From Muribaculum sp. (GTDB lineage Bacteria; Bacteroidota; Bacteroidia; Bacteroidales; Muribaculaceae), in the NCBI GenBank assembly GCA_023667055.1, contig JAMPAV010000007.1:1-63374 (forward strand): a DNA stretch of 63,374 nucleotides, written 5' to 3'. Of this stretch, positions 34,581 through 43,333 are shown piece by piece. The position numbers were made by a program, and so were the translations under genes. The notes below the pieces were generated by a model. The model did no database searches. It saw only the letters and a program-made list of their open reading frames with translations, and was not told where the DNA came from. Each line of letters opens with the position of its first letter. Position 1 is the first letter of the stretch.

Positions 34581-35597
34581 ATGACAAAACCTTATGTATT
34601 GGGAATCGACATCGGCGGCACCAACACCGTGTTTGGTATCGTGGATGCCCGCGGACAGGTGATAGCCAGTGATTCCATCAAGACCAAAAAGCATGCCGAG
34701 TTTGACGATTATGTCGAAGAACTCCACGCAAGTATCGAACGTCTTCTGAAACTCAACGATGCAGAAGACAAAATCCAGGGTATTGGAATCGGTGCGCCTA
34801 ATGCCAACTACTATACCGGAGAAATCGTAAACCCGCCAAACCTCCCATGGGGTCCGGTGATTCCACTTGCAGAGAAGGTTAGCGATGCGTTCGGGGGAAT
34901 TCCCGTGGCTGTAACCAATGATGCAAATGCAGCTGCGCTCGGCGAAATGACCTATGGTGCCGCACGCGGTATGAGAGATTTCATCATGATTACACTTGGC
35001 ACAGGTGTCGGTTCAGGAATAGTAATCAACGGCCAGATGGTATATGGCCACGATGGAAACGCCGGAGAACTCGGACACCTTGTCATGAAACGCAATAATG
35101 GCCGCATGTGCGGATGCGGACGTACGGGTTGCCTTGAGGCTTATTGCTCAGCCACCGGAGTTGCAAGAACCGCCCGCGAATTTCTTGAGATTCGCCAGGA
35201 ACCATCTACACTACGCAATATAGACATTGAGGATATCACTTCAAAGGATGTTTACGACGCAGCCATAGCCGGCGACAAGATAGCCAAGGATATCTTTGAA
35301 TATACCGGCAAAATCCTTGGCGAGGCCTTTGCAGATATGGTTGCATTTTCATCCCCACAGGCTATCATTCTCTTCGGCGGATTGGCAAAAAGCGGAGACC
35401 TGCTTCTCAAGCCGCTCAAAGAATCGTTTGAGAAAAGTGTCATGCCGATTTTCCGAGGCAAGACTGAGATTCTCGTTTCTCAACTGAAAGAAAGCGATGC
35501 CGCTGTGTTGGGAGCCTCCGCCCTTGGCTGGGAAGCAAAACGCAGAGTGGAAAGTCCCGCGCCTGTTGCTCAAGAAGCAACCTCCACAGCACAGTAA
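34581..35597 (+). CDS. ROK-family sugar kinase (glucokinase-like)
   Basis: About 338 residues. ATP motif GIDIGGTNTVFGIV at the N-terminus, sugar/Mg2+ segment VTNDANAAALGE, LGTGVGSGIV, and the zinc-binding ROK signature CGCGRTGCLEAYCS. It phosphorylates glucose or a related hexose. I prefer the ATG at 34581 (MTKPYVLG); 34554 is possible, while 34521 precedes the predicted transcription start. The C-terminus has a low-complexity Ala/Pro tail. A perfect bidirectional terminator follows. Confidence 0.88.
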   Translation: MTKPYVLGIDIGGTNTVFGIVDARGQVIASDSIKTKKHAEFDDYVEELHASIERLLKLNDAEDKIQGIGIGAPNANYYTGEIVNPPNLPWGPVIPLAEKVSDAFGGIPVAVTNDANAAALGEMTYGAARGMRDFIMITLGTGVGSGIVINGQMVYGHDGNAGELGHLVMKRNNGRMCGCGRTGCLEAYCSATGVARTAREFLEIRQEPSTLRNIDIEDITSKDVYDAAIAGDKIAKDIFEYTGKILGEAFADMVAFSSPQAIILFGGLAKSGDLLLKPLKESFEKSVMPIFRGKTEILVSQLKESDAAVLGASALGWEAKRRVESPAPVAQEATSTAQ

Positions 35598-35663
35598 TAC
35601 TGGTTTTATCAAGATCAATCGATGCATCAGGATAAGTTCTGATGAAATATAATAGATTAGCAC

Positions 35664-35724
35664 GACAATGAAAAAAGCGGAGGGAATCGCAGAATCTGCG
35701 ATTCCCTCCGCTTTTTTCATTGTC
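35664..35724. terminator. Perfect bidirectional terminator between the ROK kinase gene and clpB
   Basis: 30-bp arms with a single central base, including GCGGAGGGAATCGCAGA flanked by A6 and T6 tracts and GACAATG/CATTGTC outside. It works equally for both convergent genes. Confidence 0.92.
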
Positions 35725-35736
35725 TAAACAGTATTC

Positions 35737-38334
35737 TTAGTTCGTGAATACGAGTTGGTCGTCCTTCACGTCGATTATTATGGGATGCTCGCGGTTTACT
35801 TTCTGGGCAAGTATATCCTTCGCAAGCTGATTGAGTACCAGGCGCTGTATGGTTCGCTTCACTGGTCGAGCGCCGAATTCCGGATCATATCCGTCCTCGG
35901 CAAGCAAAGCCATTGCCGGTTTTGTAACTTCAAGCTTGACTCCATTAGACTCAAGCATCTTCTGCACTGAACGAACCTGAATGCCAACAATCTCCTCAAT
36001 CTCCTTCTTATTGAGCGGAGTGAACATCACAATCTCATCTATACGGTTGAGGAATTCAGGACGAATCTTCATCTTCAACAAGTCCATGACATCCTGACGG
36101 GTCTTGTAGATAATATCCTGCCGTTCTTTGTCATTTTTCGCATCCAAATCCTTGAAAGCCTCCCGGATAATAGGACTGCCTTCATTGGATGTCATAATAA
36201 TGATGGTATTCTTAAAGTTGATGAAACGACCTTTGTTGTCAGTAAGCCTACCGTCATCAAGAACCTGCAGCAAAATATTGAATACATCAGGATTTGCCTT
36301 CTCTATCTCATCGAAGAGTACCACGCTATAAGGTTTACGCCTTACAGCCTCAGTAAGCTGACCGCCCTCTTCGTATCCGACGTATCCCGGAGGTGCTCCG
36401 ACAAGACGGCTCACCGAGTGCTTCTCCATGTATTCCGACATGTCTATACGAGTCATCATATCCTCATCATCAAACAGATATTCTGCAAGTGCCTTTGCAA
36501 GCTCCGTCTTGCCCACACCTGTTGTTCCTAGGAAGATAAAGGATCCAAGGGGACGACGCGGGTCATTAAGTCCGGCACGCGAACGGCGCACTGCCTCACT
36601 CACTGCCCTTATGGCATCATCTTGTCCGACGACACGCTTATGCAGCTCTTCCTCAAGGTGCAGCAGTTTCTCTTTCTCACTCTGAGCCATTTTCTTTACA
36701 GGAATACCGGTCCAACGGCTTACGATTTCAGCAATATCCTCAGCATCCACTTCCTCCTTAATCATGGCATTGTCACCCTGAAGTTCACGAAGTTTCTTCT
36801 GCGTCGCCTCAATCTCATCCGTTTTCTGTTTGATCTTAGAATAACGTATTTCTGCAACTTTGGCATAGTCACCTTCACGCTCAGCTCTCTCAGCCTCATG
36901 ATTCAGTTGCTCTATATCTATCTTATTCTGCTGAATCTTGTCAATTTCATTCTTCTCAGCTTTCCATTTAGCTCTTAAGGAACTCTGTGTGTCGCGAATG
37001 TTGGCAAGTTCCTCGTCAATTTCCTTCAGACGATACTTGTTGTCTTCACGTTTCAGCGCCTCCCTTTCTATTTCAAGTTGCTGAATCTTTCGTGTCGCAT
37101 CATCGAGAGCTTGGGGCATCGAGTCCATCTCGAGCCGCAGTTTGGACGCCGCTTCATCTATAAGGTCAATTGCCTTGTCAGGCAAGAAGCGATCAGTGAT
37201 ATACCTCACACTAAGCTGAACGGCTGCAATAATTGCTTCGTCCATTATGCGGACTTTGTGATGGTTTTCATATCTTTCCTTCAGGCCGCGGAGTATGGAG
37301 ATTGCAGCCATCTCGTCAGGTTCATCGACCATCACCTTTTGGAAACGACGTTCGAGTGCCTTGTCTTTCTCAAAGTATTTCTGATATTCATCAAGCGTAG
37401 TGGCACCGATACTTCTCAACTCACCTCTGGCAAGCGCAGGCTTTAGAATATTGGCAGCATCCATTGCGCCTTCACCTTTTCCGGCACCAACAAGCGTATG
37501 AATCTCATCTATAAACAGGATAATCTCACCATCGCTCCGGGTCACTTCATTCACGATGGCTTTAAGACGCTCCTCGAATTCTCCCTTATATTTGGCTCCA
37601 GCCACAAGGGCACCCATATCGAGCGAGAATATTTGTTTCGACTTCAGATTTTCCGGCACATCACCACGCACAATACGCTGTGCGAGACCCTCGGCGATAG
37701 CCGTCTTACCGGTACCAGGTTCACCCACAAGCATAGGGTTGTTTTTGGTTCTACGAGACAGAATCTGAAGCACCCTTCTTATCTCCTCATCACGACCAAT
37801 CACAGGATCAAGTTTGCCATTTCTGGCACGATCGTTAAGATTTATGGCATATTTGCTCAATGCCTGATAAGAATCCTCTGCACTTTGACCGGTAACCTTG
37901 TTGCCTTTACGCAGTTCCTTTATTGCAGCATCAAGGCCCTGCTCTGTTATTCCGGCATCCTTAAGAATACGTGAAGCATTGCACTTGGTCTGAAGGATAC
38001 CCATGAGCATAGCCTCTACAGAAACATATTCGTCACCATTTTTCTTTGAATAGTCCTGGGCCTTACGCATGGCCTCATTGGAGTCTCTACTGAGGACCAC
38101 ATCGCCTCCGGTCACTTTTGGCAATGACTTTATGTCGCTTTCGACAGCCATATTCACGGCGTTAAGGTTAGCCCCGAGTTTCTGGAATACGAAATTGACA
38201 ATAGTCTCACCTTCTGAAATGATAGCTTTCAGGATATGAACAGGCTCAATCTGCTGCTGCCCGGCTTGCTGGGTATAGTCGATGGCCTTTTGTATCACTT
38301 CTTGCGATTTAATAGTGAAATTATTGAAATTCAT
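35737..38334 (-). CDS. clpB: ATP-dependent disaggregase ClpB
   Basis: 865-residue Hsp100 chaperone that threads aggregated proteins with DnaK. N-domain (residues 1 to about 150), NBD1 with Walker A GEPGTGKT (about 205) and [11 protein letters not shown], a coiled-coil M-domain (about 410-530, rich in Lys/Glu), NBD2 with GTTGVGKT (about 605) and pore loop GYVGYEEGG. Full length. It is convergent with the ROK kinase gene across a perfect terminator. Its leader (38335-38470) is a composite of hairpins and TAAACCT repeats like that of nqrF. Confidence 0.97.
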   Translation of the reverse strand: MNFNNFTIKSQEVIQKAIDYTQQAGQQQIEPVHILKAIISEGETIVNFVFQKLGANLNAVNMAVESDIKSLPKVTGGDVVLSRDSNEAMRKAQDYSKKNGDEYVSVEAMLMGILQTKCNASRILKDAGITEQGLDAAIKELRKGNKVTGQSAEDSYQALSKYAINLNDRARNGKLDPVIGRDEEIRRVLQILSRRTKNNPMLVGEPGTGKTAIAEGLAQRIVRGDVPENLKSKQIFSLDMGALVAGAKYKGEFEERLKAIVNEVTRSDGEIILFIDEIHTLVGAGKGEGAMDAANILKPALARGELRSIGATTLDEYQKYFEKDKALERRFQKVMVDEPDEMAAISILRGLKERYENHHKVRIMDEAIIAAVQLSVRYITDRFLPDKAIDLIDEAASKLRLEMDSMPQALDDATRKIQQLEIEREALKREDNKYRLKEIDEELANIRDTQSSLRAKWKAEKNEIDKIQQNKIDIEQLNHEAERAEREGDYAKVAEIRYSKIKQKTDEIEATQKKLRELQGDNAMIKEEVDAEDIAEIVSRWTGIPVKKMAQSEKEKLLHLEEELHKRVVGQDDAIRAVSEAVRRSRAGLNDPRRPLGSFIFLGTTGVGKTELAKALAEYLFDDEDMMTRIDMSEYMEKHSVSRLVGAPPGYVGYEEGGQLTEAVRRKPYSVVLFDEIEKANPDVFNILLQVLDDGRLTDNKGRFINFKNTIIIMTSNEGSPIIREAFKDLDAKNDKERQDIIYKTRQDVMDLLKMKIRPEFLNRIDEIVMFTPLNKKEIEEIVGIQVRSVQKMLESNGVKLEVTKPAMALLAEDGYDPEFGARPVKRTIQRLVLNQLAKDILAQKVNREHPIIIDVKDDQLVFTN

Positions 38335-38339
38335 AGTGT

Positions 38340-38470
38340 TTAATTTTAACTTTGTTAAAATTAAGGTTTAAGGTTTAAGCTTAAGATTTAATTTATCGGA
38401 AATATTGCTTTTGATGAATTAAGCTTAATATATAAACTTATAAACCTCAATTTTCGCAAACGAAAATTGA
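38340..38470 (-). repeat. Composite hairpin/repeat leader of clpB
   Basis: Read on the minus strand: hairpin A (38470-38447, arms TCAATTTTCG), GTTTATAAGTTTATA, about 45 nt, two TAAACCT units, hairpin B (38364-38340, arms TTAATTTTAAC, loop AAA), then the clpB ATG 5 nt later. The same order of parts precedes nqrF (750-885). Confidence 0.8.
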
Positions 38471-38559
38471 ATATTAATGTTTTTGTAATATTTAACAAAT
38501 AGCGTTCCAAATTGGTTTAATACCCTATTTCGTAAATTTTACGAAGCCGGTGCCCATAC

Positions 38560-38594
38560 AAAAAAGAAGCATCCGCTTGGGACGCTTCTTTTTT
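38560..38594 (-). terminator. Terminator of the thioredoxin-fold gene
   Basis: 15-bp stem AAAAAAGAAGCGTCC with one G-U pair, 5-nt loop and T6 tract on the minus strand. It overlaps the stop codon of the gene at 38593. Confidence 0.85.
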
Positions 38595-39039
38595 AATCAA
38601 TCTTGGCAACTATGCCATAAGGGTCGATTTTTACTGTCCGAGTGCCTTGGTCGAGCTGATATTCTTTTCTTATCCGCTCATCAGCGAAAAATTGATTTTC
38701 ACCATGTAAATTATCTGCCTTTAGCACCTCACGCGCAAGATCCTTTTCCGAATCCACACAAATGCCAACATAATTTACACCTTCGCTCTCGGCCTTTCTT
38801 GCGAGGCGGACATTTCTGATACGGCTCTCCGCATCCTTCACACTCCAGAAATTGACAATCACATCCTCTCCTTTCAGATCAGAAAGATGAAGAGTGTTTC
38901 CATCGGCACTAACGGCTGATATTTCCGGAGCCTGGTTGCCTACCTCGAGCGGTACGTTTTCGGTGGATATTGCGGATGTCAATGCGACCATACCGACAAG
39001 TCCTGCGAATACTCCCGCCATTTTCAGTTTAAAATTCAT
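38593..39039 (-). CDS. Exported thioredoxin-fold protein lacking the CxxC
   Basis: 148 residues: signal peptide (about 1-23, AxA-like site at LTSAIS) and an AhpC/TlpA-type thioredoxin fold (EVGNQAPEISAVSADGNTLHLSDLKGEDVIVNFWSV). Where TlpA proteins have WCxPC, this reads WSVKDAESR, so no redox cysteines remain. The fold otherwise runs to the expected end (RTVKIDPYGIVAKID). It is probably a periplasmic non-redox relative, perhaps structural or binding. The stop lies inside its terminator hairpin; the start may be served by the -7 box at 39296-39303. Confidence 0.8.
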   Translation of the reverse strand: MNFKLKMAGVFAGLVGMVALTSAISTENVPLEVGNQAPEISAVSADGNTLHLSDLKGEDVIVNFWSVKDAESRIRNVRLARKAESEGVNYVGICVDSEKDLAREVLKADNLHGENQFFADERIRKEYQLDQGTRTVKIDPYGIVAKID

Positions 39040-39267
39040 AAAATAAGATTTAAGTTAAACATACCCGGAAAAAGGCATCGCGTCAACGCGGGCCAAGGAG
39101 AATTCCGGGGCGTTTCGGACTTTACGGCATTAAAACTGCAAATTGCCGCCCGTGATACGACATCTATGGCTATATCAATATCATACGAGCCAAAACTTAT
39201 CTATTTTGGCAGTTCCTCTGAACTGCACTTCAATAAATATAACGCTAAACGTCTCAAAAAAGTTTCA

Positions 39268-39293
39268 AAAAATATGTTGTACAACATATTTTT
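39268..39293. promoter_or_regulatory. 26-bp perfect palindrome with ATGTT-N4-AACAT core
   Basis: 13-bp arms centred on GT|AC: AAAAATATGTTGT and its complement. A minus-strand -7 box TAACTTTG (39303-39296) directly precedes it, so transcription toward the thioredoxin-fold gene would start inside the palindrome. The core matches the two dyads near bioD. Confidence 0.55.
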
Positions 39294-39420
39294 CGCAAAG
39301 TTAGGTCTCTTCTGAAATTTATAATCTTCCAAAAATAACTTGGTAAAGTGTGCTTAGCCTTTCCACGAATGAATAAATTGGAGTCCCGTGGACACCTGGA
39401 CACCTGTATTGCTAAAAAAT

Positions 39421-39451
39421 TTTGTAATTTCGTGAAAATTTATTAATTTTG
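39421..39451 (+). promoter_or_regulatory. Promoter of the cobalamin locus
   Basis: TTTG (39421-39424), 19-nt spacer, TAATTTTG (39444-39451). Transcription would start near 39458, right at the 5' edge of the riboswitch. Confidence 0.8.
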
Positions 39452-39457
39452 CAGCAC

Positions 39458-39620
39458 GTTTTGGTTTCGCCGTTGGCGATGAAAATGGGAACCGGGTGAG
39501 AATCCCGGACAGACCCGCTGCTGTGAGTCCTACACAAAACTCTTTATGTCGCTATGCCACTGTGGGATAACTCCATGGGAAGGAGATGTAAAGAGAGGAT
39601 AAGTCAGAAGACCTGCCAAG
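39458..39620 (+). promoter_or_regulatory. Cobalamin (B12) riboswitch
   Basis: All landmarks of the AdoCbl riboswitch are in order: GGGAACCGGGTGAGAATCCC (from 39488), GACAGACCCGCTGCTGTGA, CACTGTGGGA, GGGAAGG, and the B12 box AAGTCAGAAGACCTGCC (39601-39617). The first codon of the TonB receptor is 29 nt after the B12 box and no terminator intervenes, which favours control of translation initiation. It is the only B12 riboswitch in the window and probably governs the genes up to btuC. Confidence 0.95.
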
Positions 39621-39645
39621 ACAACATACACAATAGAAATAGATA

Positions 39646-41829
39646 ATGGAAACGAGGTTAATTTCCAAGATTATTGTCATACTGTTGTTGCTTTTATCAT
39701 CTCAAGCACTTTTTGCGCAACAACCTGAGTACCCTGCTACTGTCGCTGACAGTGTCGGGGATTTATTGGATGAGGAGAAGTTCAAGCAACTCAATGCTGT
39801 GACAATAGTAGGCAAGAGCGAGGGTAAAAAACTGAAAGAGGGTGCGCTCAACGTAAACGCTGTAGAAATAAAAGCCGACATCAACAGGATGACAAATCTC
39901 AACTCGCTCGTCAACAGGAGCGCAGGGGTAAAAGTGAGACGTGAGGGAGGTGCCGGCAGCGATTTGGACCTTTCCATCAATGGACTCTCCGGAAATTCAA
40001 TCAGATATTTCATAGATGGTGTGCCACTCGATTCGCGAGGAAGCGAGGTAAATCTTGACAACATTCCTATCAACACTGTAGAGCGAGTGGAACTATATAA
40101 AGGTGTGGTTCCAATCCATCTCAGTTCAGATGCTCTCGGCGGAGTTGTCAACATAGTGACAAAAAAGAAAAGAGACAATTATCTTGATGCTTCATACGGA
40201 GTTGGTTCGTTTCATAGCCAGACAGTTGACCTTGCCGGACAGGTATTCATTCCGAAAACAGCAGTTGCCATTCGCCCTTCGTTTGAATTCTCATCTTCAA
40301 AGAATGATTATAAGATGAAGGGCGTGGAAATCTGGAGCGAGGAGCAGGACAAATATATCTTCACCGACAAAAAACGTTTCCATGATGACTATCTTTCCAT
40401 CAATGCCGGTATCGAGGCAGGAGTATCGAATGTGAAATGGGCTGATGCATTCTTCATCAACGGAGGATATACAAAAATCAACAAGGAGATACAGACCGGT
40501 GCCATGCAGAATAAAGTCTATGGTATGGCAGAGCGACATTCCCATGCATGGTATGTCGGTGCAAGATATGCTAAGGCTTTTGGTAAGGTGGGAACTCGGT
40601 TGAATTTCTCACACACTTGGGATCACAGCGAAACAGTGGATACAGCCTATCGCAAATATTCATGGGATGGAACATGGATGCCCTCTTCGGGAAATGAGAT
40701 GAGAAACGGCGCAAGGACATGGAGGGTTTATCAGCGTCCTCTGACTGTTTTAAATGCTTCTGTCGATTACGAATTTATTGAAAACCATAGCATAGCATTT
40801 GCCTACATGCTAAATAGGCGTGGCAATAAACAAACCGACCGTGCCGACAAACTATATGAACCTACCAATGATGTGATTACCAAACACATTTTGTCTTTGG
40901 CATATAACCATTCCTTTTTCGATGAGCGCTGGCAGAACATGTTTTTCGTAAAGGATTACATCAACTCAACTTCTATTAAACAGACGGAGAATGCCACAAT
41001 AACCGGAGCAAACGACATAGATCCGGATGCCACCAAGAGTTATTGGGGAGCCGGTGTAGGATCAAGATTTACTTTGCGACAGTCCATATCATTCAAGGGA
41101 TCATACGAGCACAGTGTGCGTCTTCCACTCTCCCGAGAGCTACTTGGAAATGGCACCACCGTCCTCGCGAACCTTGCCATAAAACCGGAGGAAAGCAACA
41201 ACTACAACATCGGAGTCTTCGGAACCTGGTATGCCAACGACGAAAATGTCTTCACCTACGAATTAAATGGATTCATCCGCCATGTGCAAAACTATATAAG
41301 GGCAAGCGTATCGGAACGCGAGGGATACATGCAGTATCAGAACGAACCAGCCATAAAAATCAAAGGTCTTGACTTTGACTTAGGATATATGTGGAACAAC
41401 CGCTTGAATGTAAAACTCAACGGAAGTTGGAACGACGCCCGCAACATGCGTAAATACAAGACAGACGGCAACCCATCCGCCACTTACAAAAACCGTGTGC
41501 CAAACAAGCCGTGGCTATTCGGTAATGTGGAAGTGTCATACACCTTCAGCGACCTTTCCGAATGGAACGACAGATTGAGAATTGAAGCTGACCACGAATG
41601 GATAAACTGGTATTATCTCAACTGGGAAGCATACGGAGCTGTTTCATCAAAGGCCAAAATACCGACGCAAAATATAACGTCCCTCTCCGCAACATACTCG
41701 TGGCAAAAAGAACGCTACAATATCTCCTTTGAATGCAGCAACCTCTTCGACCGGCTTGCCTACGACAACTATATGCTGCAGAAGCCCGGACGAGCCTTCT
41801 ATATCAAATTCCGACTCTTCCTCCATTAG
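39646..41829 (+). CDS. TonB-dependent receptor under B12 control
   Basis: 727 residues: signal peptide ending LFAQQ, short linker, TonB-box-like AVTIVGKS (about 52), plug (MTNLNSLVNRSAGVKVRR; FIDGVPLDSRGSEVNLDNIP), barrel ending in KFRLFLH. It lacks the FRAP and NPDL boxes seen in HmuR. The riboswitch implies a corrinoid or a B12-related substrate such as cobalt or a corrin precursor. The following DUF4374 lipoprotein and PepSY protein match the order of the Xus xenosiderophore system, so metal-chelate uptake is an alternative. BtuB-like by regulation, XusA-like by company. Confidence 0.88.
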   Translation: METRLISKIIVILLLLLSSQALFAQQPEYPATVADSVGDLLDEEKFKQLNAVTIVGKSEGKKLKEGALNVNAVEIKADINRMTNLNSLVNRSAGVKVRREGGAGSDLDLSINGLSGNSIRYFIDGVPLDSRGSEVNLDNIPINTVERVELYKGVVPIHLSSDALGGVVNIVTKKKRDNYLDASYGVGSFHSQTVDLAGQVFIPKTAVAIRPSFEFSSSKNDYKMKGVEIWSEEQDKYIFTDKKRFHDDYLSINAGIEAGVSNVKWADAFFINGGYTKINKEIQTGAMQNKVYGMAERHSHAWYVGARYAKAFGKVGTRLNFSHTWDHSETVDTAYRKYSWDGTWMPSSGNEMRNGARTWRVYQRPLTVLNASVDYEFIENHSIAFAYMLNRRGNKQTDRADKLYEPTNDVITKHILSLAYNHSFFDERWQNMFFVKDYINSTSIKQTENATITGANDIDPDATKSYWGAGVGSRFTLRQSISFKGSYEHSVRLPLSRELLGNGTTVLANLAIKPEESNNYNIGVFGTWYANDENVFTYELNGFIRHVQNYIRASVSEREGYMQYQNEPAIKIKGLDFDLGYMWNNRLNVKLNGSWNDARNMRKYKTDGNPSATYKNRVPNKPWLFGNVEVSYTFSDLSEWNDRLRIEADHEWINWYYLNWEAYGAVSSKAKIPTQNITSLSATYSWQKERYNISFECSNLFDRLAYDNYMLQKPGRAFYIKFRLFLH

Positions 41830-41900
41830 ATTAATCATGATGCAACAAGATAAATCATGATACATCAAGATGAAACATGATGAATCTTGATATAACATGA
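41825..41900 (+). repeat. 10-bp-period tandem repeat
   Basis: Seven units of consensus WTGATGNAWC (for example ATGATGCAAC, ATGATGAATC, TTGATATAAC) between the receptor and DUF4374 genes. Two related arrays lie at 54650-54718 and 55515-55612. Confidence 0.85.
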
Positions 41901-41944
41901 AAAAATAAGAAATCAACTAATAACAACATTAATAATCAATCAAA

Positions 41945-43216
41945 ATGAAGAAGTTTAAATTTCTGTTGATGGCATTCATGGCATTGATGATATCGATGTC
42001 CATGACAAGCTGCTCAAATGACGATGACCCTAACGGCAACGACGATGACCCAACCCTCATCAAAGATTTCCACTTCGACCTCTGGGTCGCACTTGACCGT
42101 CACGGTGGCATGGGTCGTGACGTGCAGACTCTCGTGAGAAGTGTCAATTCACTTGAGGCTGATCAGCCCCAGATCACATTCGAAGGAGAAGGTACAGAGG
42201 TAAACTCTATCCTTACCCTCGAGACCATCCTCAAAGGAGCATACTACTATCAGGTGCCGGTATCAGGCGACCGTTTTGCTAAATATACCATTGAAGACAA
42301 TAAGATCAATGTCGTGGCAGAACGCCGTTTTCAGACCAACACATACTCGGCTCGTAAATACACCCACGCCTGGATCAACGACAACACACTTGTGATTATG
42401 GCATCCAACGGTGATGGAAACAAAGTGGTTTGGACAAAGCTAAATGCCGACAACATGACAATTGTTTCGGAAGGCACACTTGATGTTAAGCTTGCTGACG
42501 GTGCCGAACTGTTCACTACATCAGGTATCCTTACCTACCGCAAATCTGACAACAAACTCTTCTATTTCTATTATTCAAAATCAGGAGGCAAAAGAGGTGT
42601 CCGCAAGACCCCGATGATGACAGCCGTCATCAATCCCGAGACAATGGCAGTGGAAAGCGACACCCCCTGTTTCCTCGACTGCGAGATGGTGGGCACCGCA
42701 TACGGCGAACTTCTCCAGACAACAACCGCCATTGACGACAACAACAACCTATACCTTGCTTGTGTGACCGATGAAGAAGACGGCGAACATAGCCATCTTC
42801 TCAAGATACCGGCAAACTCCACTTCTTTTGACCAGTCATACGACGGTTTCACAGCAGGCGGCAAACTGATTTCCATCCTATACATGGGTGGCAACGAAAT
42901 CATGGCATACGCACGTGACGATTCAAAGGGAGTCAATATCGATGATTTCAGCCACTATTACACAGTGATCAACCTGAATACAAAAGCGGCATCGCCCGTC
43001 ACTTACAACGGCGAACGTCTTGCATACAGCAGCGGACGTTTCTCCTCACGCATGTGCTTCGTGAATCACAAGGCATACATCGGTGTTGACGCAGAGGGAA
43101 CAAATCCCGTGATCTACATCTATGACGCGAACAGCAAGCAGACCAGCAAGGGGGCTGAACTCAAGGCCGGTGTATATTTCGAGCAGATTCGCGTTGTCGA
43201 AAATGAAAAAAAATAA
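41945..43216 (+). CDS. DUF4374 surface lipoprotein (XusB-like)
   Basis: 423 residues: lipoprotein signal with MSMTSC, a poly-acidic linker (NDDDPNGNDDD, a likely surface-export signal in Bacteroidetes), then a DUF4374 domain of repeated beta-strands suggesting a propeller. In B. thetaiotaomicron the DUF4374 protein XusB binds ferric enterobactin beside receptor XusA. Here the trio lies under a B12 riboswitch, so the ligand is probably a corrinoid or another metal chelate. Preceded by a 10-bp-period repeat. Confidence 0.85.
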   Translation: MKKFKFLLMAFMALMISMSMTSCSNDDDPNGNDDDPTLIKDFHFDLWVALDRHGGMGRDVQTLVRSVNSLEADQPQITFEGEGTEVNSILTLETILKGAYYYQVPVSGDRFAKYTIEDNKINVVAERRFQTNTYSARKYTHAWINDNTLVIMASNGDGNKVVWTKLNADNMTIVSEGTLDVKLADGAELFTTSGILTYRKSDNKLFYFYYSKSGGKRGVRKTPMMTAVINPETMAVESDTPCFLDCEMVGTAYGELLQTTTAIDDNNNLYLACVTDEEDGEHSHLLKIPANSTSFDQSYDGFTAGGKLISILYMGGNEIMAYARDDSKGVNIDDFSHYYTVINLNTKAASPVTYNGERLAYSSGRFSSRMCFVNHKAYIGVDAEGTNPVIYIYDANSKQTSKGAELKAGVYFEQIRVVENEKK

Positions 43217-43333
43217 GTTATCCTATTGATATTTGCTAATAAGAATGTTAGCAGTTTGTATTTATAATCTGAATTGATATGGTGACCGGGGTGGCGTGAG
43301 CCACTCCGGATCATTCGACTCCTAACCCTCATC

